Assembly (NCBI RefSeq): GCF_000266885.1
Contig: NC_018020.1
Span: 2,542,001 to 2,606,000 of the forward strand
Direction: 5' to 3'
DNA: 64,000 nucleotides
DNA from: Turneriella parva DSM 21527
Lineage (GTDB): Bacteria; Spirochaetota; Leptospiria; Turneriellales; Turneriellaceae
In this document: one piece after another, positions 48,663 through 58,265 of the stretch
Layout: each line of letters begins with the position of its first letter
Position numbering within the stretch: the first letter of the stretch is position 1
The notes under the pieces: model-generated
The model's input: the letters and a program-made list of their open reading frames with translations, nothing else
What the model was told of the DNA's origin: nothing
The model's database searches: none
Made by a program: the position numbers and the translations under genes

Positions 48663-51092
48663 ATGACAGCTAAGAATACGGAATCGTCCGCAGGCCGCGG
48701 CAACATGAAATACCGACTCCCCGACGACGTGATGGAATACCGCAATATGGTCTATGACTTTGCGGTGCGCGAAATACGCCCCTCAGTCGAGAAGCGCGAC
48801 CTCGAAGGCACGTGGGACCATACTCTCTGGAAAAAAATGGCGGATATAGGCCTCTTGGGGCTGTCGGTGCCTGAAGAATACGGCGGCAGCGGTGCGTCAT
48901 GCCTCATGACCTCTGTCGCGCACGAGGCGTTTTCTGAGGGCTCAACTGATGGTGGTTTGACTTTAGCATTAGGAGCTCATGCTATCATTGGCACAATGCC
49001 GATTGCGCTTCTGGGCACCAAAGAACAGAAACAGAAATATTTGCCGAAGCTCGCCTCGGGCGAGTGGACTGCGGGGCTGGGTCTTACCGAACCTTCGTCA
49101 GGTTCAGATGCGGCAGGTTCAATGCAGACGCGCGCGGTCAGAAAAGGCGACCGTTATATTCTGAACGGCAGCAAGATGTTCATTACGAATGGCCCGATCG
49201 GCGACGTGTTCGTGTGCATGGCAGTCACCGACAAGAAAAAGGGCGCGTTCGGCGTATCGGTTTTTATCGTCGAAAAAACTTTCAAGGGTTTTTCGGTCGG
49301 CAAAAAACTCAACAAGATGGGCATGAAGACCTCGACCACGAGTGAACTCATCTTTGAAGACATGGAAGTGCCGGTCGAAAACATGATCAGCGAAGAGAAC
49401 TCGGGCTTTCTGCGCGTCGGCCGCGCCACCCTCGAATGGGAGCGCACCGTGCTCGTTGCCGCTGGCCTCGGCGGCATGAACAGCCTCATCAAGGGCGGCA
49501 CACTCTACGCCAAACAGCGCGAGCAGTTCGGCGAGCCGATCATTCGCTTTCAGGCAATTCAAGACAAAATTGCGCGCTCACGTTATAAACTCGACGCGGC
49601 GCGCCTTCTCATCTACCAGAGCGCGATCAAAAAGGACAAGGGCCTGCCCGCGCCGATAGAGTCATCAATTGCCAAACTCTATACGACCGAAAGTAATGTC
49701 GAAGTTGCATACGACGTCGGCCAGATTTTCGGCGGCTATTGTTTTATCCATGAGTACCCCGTTGAGCGGGCCTACCGCGACTCGCGCCTGTCGACGCTCG
49801 GCGCCGGCACCTCAGAAGTCATGCGCTCGATCATCTCGGCAAACATGAAAGAGCTGTGGATAGACTCAGACCTCGAAGGCGACGAAAAAGAAGCGTTCAA
49901 TAAGTTTCGCGAGTTCTGCCAGAAAGAAATTGCACCGCACACGGCCGAACTCGACAAGAAGGGCGAGGTGCCCAGGTCGCACTTTGAGAAATTGTATAAG
50001 GTTGGTTATACATCCGCAATGTTTGAAGAAGCGAACGGCGGCTCGAATAGCTCGTACTATTTTATCACGCACATGCAAGAAGCGCTCGCCGAAGCATGCG
50101 GATCTACCTTTTTCTCGGTCGGCGCATCTGTTGGCCTTTTCGGTCTGCCGCTCAGAGAGCATGGCACCGACGCGCAAAAAGCCAAGTACCTGCCCGACAT
50201 CATCAGCACCAAAAAAATCGGCGCGCTCGGGGTTACCGAACCCGGCGCAGGTTCAGACGTGGCGAACATTCAGACGAAGGCGGTCTTCAAAAACGGCAAG
50301 TATTACATTAGCGGAGCGAAGACATACATTACAAACGCGCCTATTTGCGATTATGTGCTAGTGCTCGCCCGCGTTGAGTCCCCCCTCCCGGCCTCCCCCC
50401 GCGAGCGGGGGGAGGTGCCAGCGGCGGAGGGGGGACAAATTCGCACTGGCCAAACCGTCTTTATCGTCGACGCCCACGCCAAAGGTGTTTCGCGCGGTAA
50501 ACCGATGGATAAGCTGGGGCTCAAGGGTTCGCCAACGGGTGAGCTTTTCTTCGACGAAGTTGAAGTCGGTGAAGACGCGATCTTGGGTCGCGCGGGTCGC
50601 GGGTTTGCAATTATCATGTCGGCGTTTAACCGTGAACGCCTCGCTCTCGCCGCGTATTCGGTGGGCGTCATGGCTGCGGCGATTCAACACTGCCGCAAAT
50701 ATGCGAAAGAGCGCAAGGCATTCGGCAAGCCGATCATTAAGCACCAGGCTGTGGCGTTCATGATCTCTGACATGATCACCAAATACGAGGCCGCGCGCCA
50801 GGTGTTGCACGAAACCGCGTGGATGCTCGACGAAGCGGGTGATGAAAGTCACTACATGCACAACGGCGAACGCGTCGAACTCGCCGCGCGCACTGCTTCG
50901 CTGAAACTCATGGCCTCGACTTACGCGCGCGAGGTGACGAACCTTGCAGTGCAGGTCTTCGGCGGTGCAGGTTATATTGAAGATTATCCGGTGGCGCGCC
51001 TCTACCGTGACATTAAGCTGGCTGAAATCGGCGGCGGCACTTCAGAAATTATGAAATCCATCGTGGCAAGGTCTGAGTCAAAGAAGGTATAG
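48663..51092 (+). CDS. Two fused acyl-CoA dehydrogenase domains
   Basis: 809 residues from ATG 48663. Domain 1 (about 15-400): LGLTEPSSGSDAAG, MFITNGPI, TSTTSELIFEDMEVP, GTSEVMRSI. Domain 2 (about 410-800): LGVTEPGAGSDVAN, TYITNAPI, LGLKGSPTGELFFDEVEV, GTSEIMKSI. Both lack the Glu before GTSE used by MCAD and instead keep a Glu in LEWERTVL and FNRERLAL, the isovaleryl/long-chain-type position. They would dehydrogenate acyl-CoA with FAD. A palindromic repeat is inserted in domain 2. RND exporter gene follows at once. Confidence 0.9.
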   Translation: MTAKNTESSAGRGNMKYRLPDDVMEYRNMVYDFAVREIRPSVEKRDLEGTWDHTLWKKMADIGLLGLSVPEEYGGSGASCLMTSVAHEAFSEGSTDGGLTLALGAHAIIGTMPIALLGTKEQKQKYLPKLASGEWTAGLGLTEPSSGSDAAGSMQTRAVRKGDRYILNGSKMFITNGPIGDVFVCMAVTDKKKGAFGVSVFIVEKTFKGFSVGKKLNKMGMKTSTTSELIFEDMEVPVENMISEENSGFLRVGRATLEWERTVLVAAGLGGMNSLIKGGTLYAKQREQFGEPIIRFQAIQDKIARSRYKLDAARLLIYQSAIKKDKGLPAPIESSIAKLYTTESNVEVAYDVGQIFGGYCFIHEYPVERAYRDSRLSTLGAGTSEVMRSIISANMKELWIDSDLEGDEKEAFNKFREFCQKEIAPHTAELDKKGEVPRSHFEKLYKVGYTSAMFEEANGGSNSSYYFITHMQEALAEACGSTFFSVGASVGLFGLPLREHGTDAQKAKYLPDIISTKKIGALGVTEPGAGSDVANIQTKAVFKNGKYYISGAKTYITNAPICDYVLVLARVESPLPASPRERGEVPAAEGGQIRTGQTVFIVDAHAKGVSRGKPMDKLGLKGSPTGELFFDEVEVGEDAILGRAGRGFAIIMSAFNRERLALAAYSVGVMAAAIQHCRKYAKERKAFGKPIIKHQAVAFMISDMITKYEAARQVLHETAWMLDEAGDESHYMHNGERVELAARTASLKLMASTYAREVTNLAVQVFGGAGYIEDYPVARLYRDIKLAEIGGGTSEIMKSIVARSESKKV
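50378..50436. repeat. Palindromic repeat inserted in frame in the second ACAD domain
   Basis: Outer perfect 11-bp arms (GTCCCCCCTCC at 50378-50388, GGAGGGGGGAC at 50426-50436) enclose an inner perfect 11-bp hairpin (50392-50402/50405-50415). It encodes a Pro/Gly/Glu-rich insert (PLPASPRERGEVPAAEGG) between VLVLARVE and TVFIVDA, where other ACADs have only a few residues. Confidence 0.85.
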
Positions 51093-51093
51093 A

Positions 51094-53763
51094 TTGAAGT
51101 TACCAGAAAAAAAGCAATCGAAGCTGCGGCGGGCGCTGTTAAAGCGCCAAATCGGCTTCTCGTGGGCGATCTACCATTCGCCGGGCAAAATTCTGCTCGG
51201 GGTGCTGGCTGTTTCGCTCGTTTCGCTTTTTTTCACTCTTAAACTCTTTCAAGATGTGCGTACCGACTTTGCGACTCTTTTGCCTGAAAACGACCGCAGC
51301 GTTGTGCATGTCAAAGAGGCCACCCGGCGCACGGGGGGTGTAGGCAATATTTTTGTCTCTATCAATTCTCCCGATTTTGAGGCAAACAAGAAGTTTGCTC
51401 ATGCGTATGCGGCTTTGCTCGAGAAATATCCGAAAGATCTGATAAAGTTTTTTGACTTTAATTCGAGAGATACCGAACAATTCTTCAAAGACTACCTGTT
51501 TTACTACCTGTCGCTCGACGAGCTGAAAGAGTTGCGGGCTTCTCTGCGTAAGCGGCTTGAAAAGACGCGGCTCAGCGCCGTGGGGCTCGACCTCGATGAG
51601 AGTAACCCCGATGCACAATTCAAGAATGTGCTGAAAAAAATATTCGAAAAACACAAGTCTGAGAATCCCTTTGGTGTGAATAAAGAGGGTTACTTCACCG
51701 ACGCCACAGGGGAGAATATGGCGATGATCATTCGCCCCGCAGGCGATGCGGCAGACCAGAAATTTGCGCGCAAGATCATCGACCGGCTGCAGGCCGACAT
51801 AAACGCTCTGAATCCTCAAGGCTTTCACACCAAAATGGAAGTTGGCCTCAGCGGCACGTATGTCTCGCTGCTGCAGAATTTTGCCAGTGTTCTGCAAGAT
51901 ACAGTCGAAACCGCCGCGCTGACGATCTTTCTGGTTCTCGCTTCGATCTATGCCTATTACCGCTCGATGCGCATGGTGGCGATGCTGAGCGCCGGTGTTC
52001 TCGTCGGCATTTTGGTGACCTTTGCCGTGACCTATTTCAAGATCGGTTACCTGAACCAGCAGACGGCGTTTCTCGCATCGATTATCGTCGGTAATGGCAT
52101 CAACTTCGGGCTTATTCAAATGGCGCGTTATCTCGAAGAACGTGGTCACGGTGTTCATCTGAAGCGTGCGCTCAACCGCTCGATTTTCTATACAATTTCG
52201 GCAACGTTCATGGCGGCATTTGCCACATCAATATCGTATTCGATTCTTTCGGTGACAACCTTTCGGGGGTTCTCGCAGTTTGGGTTTATCGGTGGCATCG
52301 GCATGGTGATTTGCTGGGCGGCGCTCACTGTCATGCTGCCATGTTTTATCGTGCTGTTTGAAAGATGGCGTCCGCAGAATGTCCATAAGATCAGACAGTT
52401 TATTCAGCGCGACAATGCGCGCAAGTTTGCTTCGCTTATTCACCGCAACCGTAAGATTCTCACCTACTTCATGTATGCCCTCGTGCCGGTATCGATTCTG
52501 GGCACGATGCTCTATGTCAGCAAAGACCGTTTTGAATATGATCTGAAAAAGCTGACAATCAAAGTCTCAGAGGGGGCTGGGAGTGAAAACTATTACCTGC
52601 GCCGCGTCCATCAGGTTCTCGGCAACGGTTCTAACGCCTCGATGCTGATCGCGTTTGACCGCGAAGATGCGCACAAGGCGGGTGAAGCTCTCGAGAAAAA
52701 AATCGCCGATGCAAAGGCAGCGGGTAAGCCGCTCTTCATCAGTTCGGTAAGATGGCTAGACCAGTTTTACCCGCAAAATCAAGAAGAAAAATTCGAGATT
52801 ATCAAAGACCTTCGCCGCCTGTTCTTGCCCAAGTACCTGAGCATGATGTCGCCCAAAGAGCGCGAGTGGGGCACTGTGGCGCTTAAGGCGCTCAAGAAAG
52901 ATCCGTTTAAGACTGAAGAGTTACCTGAAATGGTTTTGCGGTTCTTTCGCGAAGTTGATGGCACCCTTGGGCGCGTCGTCATTGTGGCGGCCAACAACGA
53001 CGCAGTGCTTTCAAACATTCTCGATATTATCAAGATTGGCAATGAAATCAGCAGCACAGTCACACTCGCGCCGGGTGCATCGCTCGAAAAGGGCAAGGTC
53101 TTATTCGCCAGCGAATCTATGATCTTCATCGATATTCTGGCAAACGTGTCAAAAGAGGGGCCATTCGTCACGGTAATCTGCTTTCTCGCCGTCGGATTGC
53201 TGATCGGTTTTGGCTTTCGTAAACTCGGCGAATCATTGTTCGTCTATGGCTTTCTCGCCTTTGGCATGTTTGCCTTTATCGCTGCTCTGCAGTTTTTCGA
53301 AGTGAAGCTCAACTTCTTCAACTTCATTACCATACCCATCACCATTGGTATCGGTGTCGACTATGCGATCAATATCTATTATCGTTATAAGGTTGATCAC
53401 AAGCGCTCGATCAGCGACGCAGTCGCGAGCACAGGGTCAGCGGTGTTTCTCTGCTCATGGACCACGATTATTGGTTATGGTTCTATGCTATGGGCCAAGA
53501 ACCAGGCTATGGCGTCTTTTGGTCTTATGGCGGTAATCGGTGAAATCAGCTGCCTCGTCTTTGCATTGGTGTTCATGCCTGCTTACTTAGGCATGCGCGA
53601 AGACCGTCTCAAACACCTGGCTGCGACAGGCCCTGCAGCAGCTTTGCCAGCGGCAGCGAAGCATGAGGCAAAACCAGTGAAGCCCAAAGCCCAGGCGAAG
53701 AAGAAGCCTGCGAAAAAGGCGGCTGGCAAACCCAAAAAGGCCGTAAAGCGCAAGGCTCAATAG
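51094..53763 (+). CDS. RND-superfamily/MMPL exporter (HpnN-like)
   Basis: 889 residues, TTG start with AAGAAGG 7 bases upstream, one base after the ACAD stop. Two repeats of one transmembrane helix, a large periplasmic loop and five helices: LGVLAVSLVSLFFTLKLF, AFLASIIVGNGINFGLIQMARYLEERG, and in the second half PITIGIGVDYAINIYYRYKV. The GxxxDY element is typical of MMPL/HpnN lipid exporters. The C-terminal 40 residues are Lys/Ala/Pro-rich. Coupling to acyl-CoA dehydrogenases suggests transport of a lipid or acyl-derived product. Confidence 0.82.
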   Translation: MKLPEKKQSKLRRALLKRQIGFSWAIYHSPGKILLGVLAVSLVSLFFTLKLFQDVRTDFATLLPENDRSVVHVKEATRRTGGVGNIFVSINSPDFEANKKFAHAYAALLEKYPKDLIKFFDFNSRDTEQFFKDYLFYYLSLDELKELRASLRKRLEKTRLSAVGLDLDESNPDAQFKNVLKKIFEKHKSENPFGVNKEGYFTDATGENMAMIIRPAGDAADQKFARKIIDRLQADINALNPQGFHTKMEVGLSGTYVSLLQNFASVLQDTVETAALTIFLVLASIYAYYRSMRMVAMLSAGVLVGILVTFAVTYFKIGYLNQQTAFLASIIVGNGINFGLIQMARYLEERGHGVHLKRALNRSIFYTISATFMAAFATSISYSILSVTTFRGFSQFGFIGGIGMVICWAALTVMLPCFIVLFERWRPQNVHKIRQFIQRDNARKFASLIHRNRKILTYFMYALVPVSILGTMLYVSKDRFEYDLKKLTIKVSEGAGSENYYLRRVHQVLGNGSNASMLIAFDREDAHKAGEALEKKIADAKAAGKPLFISSVRWLDQFYPQNQEEKFEIIKDLRRLFLPKYLSMMSPKEREWGTVALKALKKDPFKTEELPEMVLRFFREVDGTLGRVVIVAANNDAVLSNILDIIKIGNEISSTVTLAPGASLEKGKVLFASESMIFIDILANVSKEGPFVTVICFLAVGLLIGFGFRKLGESLFVYGFLAFGMFAFIAALQFFEVKLNFFNFITIPITIGIGVDYAINIYYRYKVDHKRSISDAVASTGSAVFLCSWTTIIGYGSMLWAKNQAMASFGLMAVIGEISCLVFALVFMPAYLGMREDRLKHLAATGPAAALPAAAKHEAKPVKPKAQAKKKPAKKAAGKPKKAVKRKAQ

Positions 53764-53799
53764 GGTTTGCGCCGCAGCTGCCGTTCACGAAGCGGAGAA

Positions 53800-54723
53800 A
53801 TGTTAGCTGCGCAAAAGGTTTTTCCGCAAGACGCGGTCTTCGAAGATAAGGCTTTCGAGAATATCTTTCTACACGGCATTTATCCGGGTGAAAAGCCCGG
53901 TAAGGGCAAAGCAAAACCCGCTGCGCCGGCAGAGAAGGCCGAGATATGGGCGCTCTATGATAAGGCACCTGCATACAACAGCATCAACCTTTTGCGCCAC
54001 CTGCGAACTCTCTGGGGCATCGATACGACATTAAAGCTCGGGCCGCGCTCGGCGACTAATAGCTCCATTCGCGGCTTTGTACAAAAGCCGTTCGGCAGCA
54101 AAGCCATCGCCGACGTCTGGTTCGAAGCGTATCAGGGAAACATTTCTGATGCGACCCGCACCGCGATTGCGTTTTCGCCCTATGAAGATGGCGAAAAAAG
54201 CCGGGCGCTTTCACAGAAGGCGTTTATTCGTTTTGTGGTACCGCTGAAGAAAAAATCGGCGCTCGAGAAGATCGAGGCGCTGCTGATGGCCTACAGCGTC
54301 GCCGCGTTTCTTGACCCGAAACATTTTGCCGGCATCGTCGACCCTGACCTCTTTCTTTTTGTGCCGCCGACCGGGGTGAGGGCGGGGCTCGCCAATTACC
54401 TTTCGGCAAACCGGTTGCTCAACACGCACCTTGTCACCGGTTTCAATTTTTACGAAATCGAGGGAGTGCCGGTTTATTTCACGCATGGCTTTTCGAGGTT
54501 CGGCTTCGCCGATCTGCTGCTCAGCCGCGCCGAAAAAGGGCGCGAACTCACCACGGGCAACTATGCCGAAGTTCTGAAATTACTCCACGGCATTTTTCTG
54601 AATTCGCTGACCGGTAAGAAAAATGCGCACATATTCAGGCTGCGCGCGCTCGGCAAGAAAGCTGCATTGCCAGAACAGGTTGCAGCGATTACCGGCAAGA
54701 ATATTCGCGAACTTGTGCTGTAG
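53800..54723 (+). CDS. Uncharacterised protein after the RND exporter
   Basis: 307 residues from ATG 53800 (GGAG just before it); an in-frame TTG at 53767 adds 11 residues. No signal peptide, no membrane helix and no family I recognise. Contains a Lys/Pro/Ala-rich linker (GKGKAKPAAPAEKAE) like the tail of the exporter, then a globular alpha/beta region (FIRFVVPLKKKSALEKIEALL, LFLFVPPTGVRAGLANYL, GVPVYFTHGFSRFGFADLLL). Linked to the exporter by a 36-base gap, so perhaps part of the same function. Confidence 0.6.
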   Translation: MLAAQKVFPQDAVFEDKAFENIFLHGIYPGEKPGKGKAKPAAPAEKAEIWALYDKAPAYNSINLLRHLRTLWGIDTTLKLGPRSATNSSIRGFVQKPFGSKAIADVWFEAYQGNISDATRTAIAFSPYEDGEKSRALSQKAFIRFVVPLKKKSALEKIEALLMAYSVAAFLDPKHFAGIVDPDLFLFVPPTGVRAGLANYLSANRLLNTHLVTGFNFYEIEGVPVYFTHGFSRFGFADLLLSRAEKGRELTTGNYAEVLKLLHGIFLNSLTGKKNAHIFRLRALGKKAALPEQVAAITGKNIRELVL

Positions 54724-54789
54724 CAATTTTCTCTGAAAGAAACGCGTAAAGCAGGCTTGCGGAATTTCTCCGAAGCCCGCTGGAAAATT

Positions 54790-55848
54790 TTAAGGATATA
54801 CCGGCAGACCAGCAAGATACAGGTTGTACTGCCTCTCGGTGGCTTCTTTGAGCATCAGGGCCGCGCGGCCCGAAAACGCCGTTTTTTGCGACAGCAGGTA
54901 GCCGACCGCGTTATTGGGGCCGAGCGAAACAAAGTAACCTAGCTCACCATAGGTGTATTCAGGCAGAGGCCTTTGCATCGCAGCAGCGATAACCGAGCGC
55001 GCAACGTGCTGGCCTTTTCGCACCGCTGCTTGCGCGCTTTTGGTATTGAGCCCGCGGCCGCTGAAATAGCTGCTATCGCCTGCGGCAAAAATATTCGGAT
55101 GCTGGTTGCTCTCAACCCGCCCCGATACATCACAGGTGATCGACGGCGTCGAGCGAACGCCAGGCACGAACAGAACATGGTCTGCACGCTGCGACGATTC
55201 GGTTGCACCGCTGCGGCTTGTCACGGTTTCGTGCTCAACTTGCGTAATTTCTGTATTCAGGCGGATCTCAATGCCTGCTGATCTGGCCTCCGCTTCTGCT
55301 GTCTGCCCGAGTGAATAGTCAAATGTAGGCAGCAGGCGATCACGGGCTTCATAGAGAGTTACGCGGTTGCCCCGCGCCGCAAATTCGAAAGCAAACTGTA
55401 CACCCGTCGGCCCGCCGCCGACAATCGTGATGACTTTGCCGGTGGTGTTTTGCACTTCGGTCTGTACGATTGCGTCATCGCGCAGGGCATCGAGTGTCCA
55501 GACGCCTGTTGGCGCAGGTGGGCTGTGCGAACCCTGCGCTATGATAATGGCCGAGAATTTGCCGCGGAGTTCGCGTTCAGGGTCCGCGAGCAGCTTTACG
55601 ACATCGACCCGGCGCTGCGAAAAGTTAAAGTGAAATCTTCGGCTGAGCAGCGCGAATGGCAATTCGTACGTCGCAGCGCGTTCGCCCCGGGCAAGTTTAT
55701 GCCATTGCGTAATCTTTTGGTGAAAACTTCGCGCATCGAACACCGTCGCTGAACCGCCGAAGCCCTGAGCCTTGAGCTCAATAGCTGCAGCAAGACCTGC
55801 ATAGCCGCCACCAACGATCGCAATCTTCAGTTGTGGTTTCTGAGACAA
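54790..55848 (-). CDS. NAD(P)/FAD-dependent oxidoreductase (type II NADH dehydrogenase-like)
   Basis: 352 residues with two nucleotide sites: FAD site KIAIVGGGYAGLAAAIEL and NAD(P) site VITIVGGGPTGVQFAFEFAARG, then FAAGDSSYF with the FAD-binding Asp and VGYL near the end. The layout resembles NDH-2/AIF-type enzymes that pass electrons from NADH to quinone, though short and without a clear membrane helix. Electron acceptor unknown. Convergent with the uncharacterised gene. Confidence 0.8.
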   Translation of the reverse strand: MSQKPQLKIAIVGGGYAGLAAAIELKAQGFGGSATVFDARSFHQKITQWHKLARGERAATYELPFALLSRRFHFNFSQRRVDVVKLLADPERELRGKFSAIIIAQGSHSPPAPTGVWTLDALRDDAIVQTEVQNTTGKVITIVGGGPTGVQFAFEFAARGNRVTLYEARDRLLPTFDYSLGQTAEAEARSAGIEIRLNTEITQVEHETVTSRSGATESSQRADHVLFVPGVRSTPSITCDVSGRVESNQHPNIFAAGDSSYFSGRGLNTKSAQAAVRKGQHVARSVIAAAMQRPLPEYTYGELGYFVSLGPNNAVGYLLSQKTAFSGRAALMLKEATERQYNLYLAGLPVYP

Positions 55849-55906
55849 GACGACCCCGGTTGAAACTGAAGTGTTAGAGAGAAGAGGGCGTACCGCCCCA
55901 GAGATA

Positions 55907-56719
55907 TCACATCGCCGCTGTGCGGCTGATTCTCAGGATGGGAAGCCTTTCTTCAAGCTGGCGGTTTCGATCTGCGTAGAAGCCCGCACGCGCAGGGTTC
56001 ATCACGGCAAACGCGTCGTACATCGACTGTTCAAAATGCAGGGCTTCGGTCAGGTTGCGGGCCGCGTCGCGGGCGAATTCGGCTGTGTTATTCAACGCCA
56101 CATGGCGCGTGTTAAACCTTGCAGAGGGCAGAATTTCTGACATGTTGGCAATATTGTGAACGCTGAGACCTCCGCCTACTGAAGTCATTTTGCCCTGGCG
56201 GTTAAGCTTTGTAAGAACATTGCGTGTGGTGCGCAGCACCTCTTCGTCGTCTACCGAGAGGTTCATACTCTTCGAGAGGTCGCCGCGGCCAATTGTTACC
56301 TGTGCCAGGCGGCGAAAGGCTTCTGTAGCAATCATTGCATCGAGGTGACTAACTGCCGTGGCGGTTTCGAGGTTCATTGCGAGTTTTGCCTGCGTCTTGG
56401 TTTCGCGCATGATAGCCTCTGCCGTTTCGACAAAATTGACCAGCGCATAGACGGTTTCGACCATAGGGGCAAGAATCACGTCAACGCCGATCGCCAGACA
56501 TTCCCGTATATCGCGGCGCGCTTCGGGACCGCCGATTTTGACCACCAGCGGCATAATTTGTCCGTTTACCTGGCGGGTAATTTCGCGCATGAGCGCGATT
56601 TCATCGGCATCCATGTCTTCGACTTCGGTGCCGGTTTTGAGCGCCACAATGTGGTTCTGGTGCTTTAACTGCAGAAGCCGGGCGCGCAGGTTTGCGATCA
56701 ATTCGGGATTATGCCGCAT
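55907..56719 (-). CDS. HpcH/HpaI aldolase-like protein
   Basis: 270 residues. VVKIGGPEARRDIRECLAIGVDVILAPMVETVYALVNFVETAE and AKLAMNLETATAVSH are typical of the HpcH/HpaI (citrate lyase beta-like) TIM barrel, with the Glu after strand 5 and later GRGDLSKSM. Acts presumably on a 2-oxo acid or CoA ester in class II aldol cleavage; substrate not deducible. It follows thrB on the same strand with a gap of 94 bases. Confidence 0.75.
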   Translation of the reverse strand: MRHNPELIANLRARLLQLKHQNHIVALKTGTEVEDMDADEIALMREITRQVNGQIMPLVVKIGGPEARRDIRECLAIGVDVILAPMVETVYALVNFVETAEAIMRETKTQAKLAMNLETATAVSHLDAMIATEAFRRLAQVTIGRGDLSKSMNLSVDDEEVLRTTRNVLTKLNRQGKMTSVGGGLSVHNIANMSEILPSARFNTRHVALNNTAEFARDAARNLTEALHFEQSMYDAFAVMNPARAGFYADRNRQLEERLPILRISRTAAM

Positions 56720-56813
56720 GTTTGTTTATCGGAGTGTTCTCAAAAACGCTGAAGGCCTATTTCGTTGAAGTGCTTATTCGCAAACCCGGTCGCGTGATTT
56801 CACGCTTGGTCGC

Positions 56814-57812
56814 TCAGGCAAGAACCATGAGGCCATTCATATCAATCTGAAACTCGCGCTGTACTGCCGCAATCTTCTTTTCGCGCAGGCGTTTTGTCAG
56901 GTCGAGGGCTGAGATATCTGCCTGCTGGGGCCAGAAAGCGAGCAAAGTCGACCCTGCGCCCGATAAGAAGCAGGCATAAGCGCCGTCGCGGTACCAGTCT
57001 TCAAAGACCTCGAACATGCCAGGCACGAGATGGGCGCGCTGCGAGGTATGCATGCGGTCTTCTATGGCTGCCCGAAAGGCAAAAGCATCGCTCTGCGCAA
57101 GGCTCTCTTGCTGCAGCAGGTACACGAGCGCTGCGACACGAGAGGTCTGAAAAACCAGATCGGCGCGTGATATACTGACGGGAATCAGCTGCCGCGAATC
57201 GCGGGTTTCCAGTTTCAGATCGGGGATAATCCCCGCTATTTTGACCGGCGCCCTGATTTTGAGAGGCACGCGCAGAAATGCGGGGCCGCTTTCAGCCGGC
57301 TGGTTGCCTGGCAGGCAGAGGTTCCAGCCGCCATAGATTGCGGCGGTGAGGTTATCGGGGTGTGGTTCAAATTCGAGCGCAAAATCGAGCAGCTGCTCGA
57401 TGCGGTACGCCATGCTGTGCTCGCGGCGCAGCGTCTCGTTCGCGAGTGTCAGCCCTGCCAGAATTGCAGTACTCGACGAGCCAAGGCCGCGGCTGAATGG
57501 CACGTTGACGATAATGCGCACGTCGTAGGCGATGGGGGGCTGCCCGGCCTTCTTCATGAGGTAGTTGTAGACCCTGACAAAGAGGTTGTCGGCTTCGACT
57601 TTCTTCGGCAGTGAACCCGCCGAAACGACGCCGGTATCACCGGCAAGAAAACTCAGCCTGATGCTGCCGTCTTTACGGTCTGCCCTGTCGCAGACAAATT
57701 CATTTCTGAGATTGAGGGCCATGCCCCAGATATCAAAACCGGGCCCGAGATTGGCGGTGCTTGCAGGTACTGAGATGCGCAGCGACACCGGCACAAATCT
57801 CAAATGCGGCAT
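56814..57812 (-). CDS. thrB: Homoserine kinase
   Basis: 332 residues of the GHMP kinase family. ISVPASTANLGPGFDIWGMAL is the N-terminal homoserine-kinase signature, VPFSRGLGSSSTAILAG the ATP-binding loop, and CFLSGAGSTLLAF the C-terminal motif. It phosphorylates homoserine for threonine synthesis. ATG 57812 gives a family-like start; the open frame upstream to 57902 lacks similarity. Divergent from cutA. Confidence 0.88.
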   Translation of the reverse strand: MPHLRFVPVSLRISVPASTANLGPGFDIWGMALNLRNEFVCDRADRKDGSIRLSFLAGDTGVVSAGSLPKKVEADNLFVRVYNYLMKKAGQPPIAYDVRIIVNVPFSRGLGSSSTAILAGLTLANETLRREHSMAYRIEQLLDFALEFEPHPDNLTAAIYGGWNLCLPGNQPAESGPAFLRVPLKIRAPVKIAGIIPDLKLETRDSRQLIPVSISRADLVFQTSRVAALVYLLQQESLAQSDAFAFRAAIEDRMHTSQRAHLVPGMFEVFEDWYRDGAYACFLSGAGSTLLAFWPQQADISALDLTKRLREKKIAAVQREFQIDMNGLMVLA

Positions 57813-57944
57813 CCCGCGACAAGCCGGTTGCTGAGCTGCTAAACGAGAATGCGCTTCTTTCTTAAAACAGGTGAGTTTTCGTGTAGTCGCACCACTCTTC
57901 AAAGCAGTTGACCCCGCAGGCCTCGGTCTTATTCGAGAGCTTCT

Positions 57945-58265
57945 ATGGCCGAAAGCAACGAGATCATCATTTTTACCGCAATCAACGACAGCGATGTGGC
58001 CGAAGAGCTCATTACGAACATGCTCGAATCAGAACTCATCATTAGCGGTACGCTTTTTCCCGGTACCACCCTGCTCTACAGGTGGGAGGGAAAGATCAAC
58101 CTCGACGAAGAGGTGAAAATCATCATAAAGGCGAAGCGCGAGAACTACAACAAGATCGAAGATTATATCATGCACCGCCACCCATATAAGATACCAGAGC
58201 TCACGACCATCAGCGCATCGTTTGGCAGCGAGAAGTTTCGCGAATTCTGCCGCAATAAGCCGTGA
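57945..58265 (+). CDS. cutA: CutA1-like divalent-ion tolerance protein
   Basis: 106 residues, the usual size: EIIIFTAINDSDVAEELITNMLESELI, FPGTTLLYRWEGKINLDEEVKIIIKAK and YIMHRHPYKIPELTTI with the conserved H-PY-PE motif. CutA1 forms a PII-like trimer linked to copper/divalent tolerance; biochemical role uncertain. Overlaps the deacetylase gene by GTGA. Confidence 0.9.
   Translation: MAESNEIIIFTAINDSDVAEELITNMLESELIISGTLFPGTTLLYRWEGKINLDEEVKIIIKAKRENYNKIEDYIMHRHPYKIPELTTISASFGSEKFREFCRNKP

Noticed and set aside
51139-52158. 339-codon minus-strand frame opposite the RND exporter
   Set aside because: The exporter's transmembrane pattern is unambiguous; the antisense frame has no family signature.
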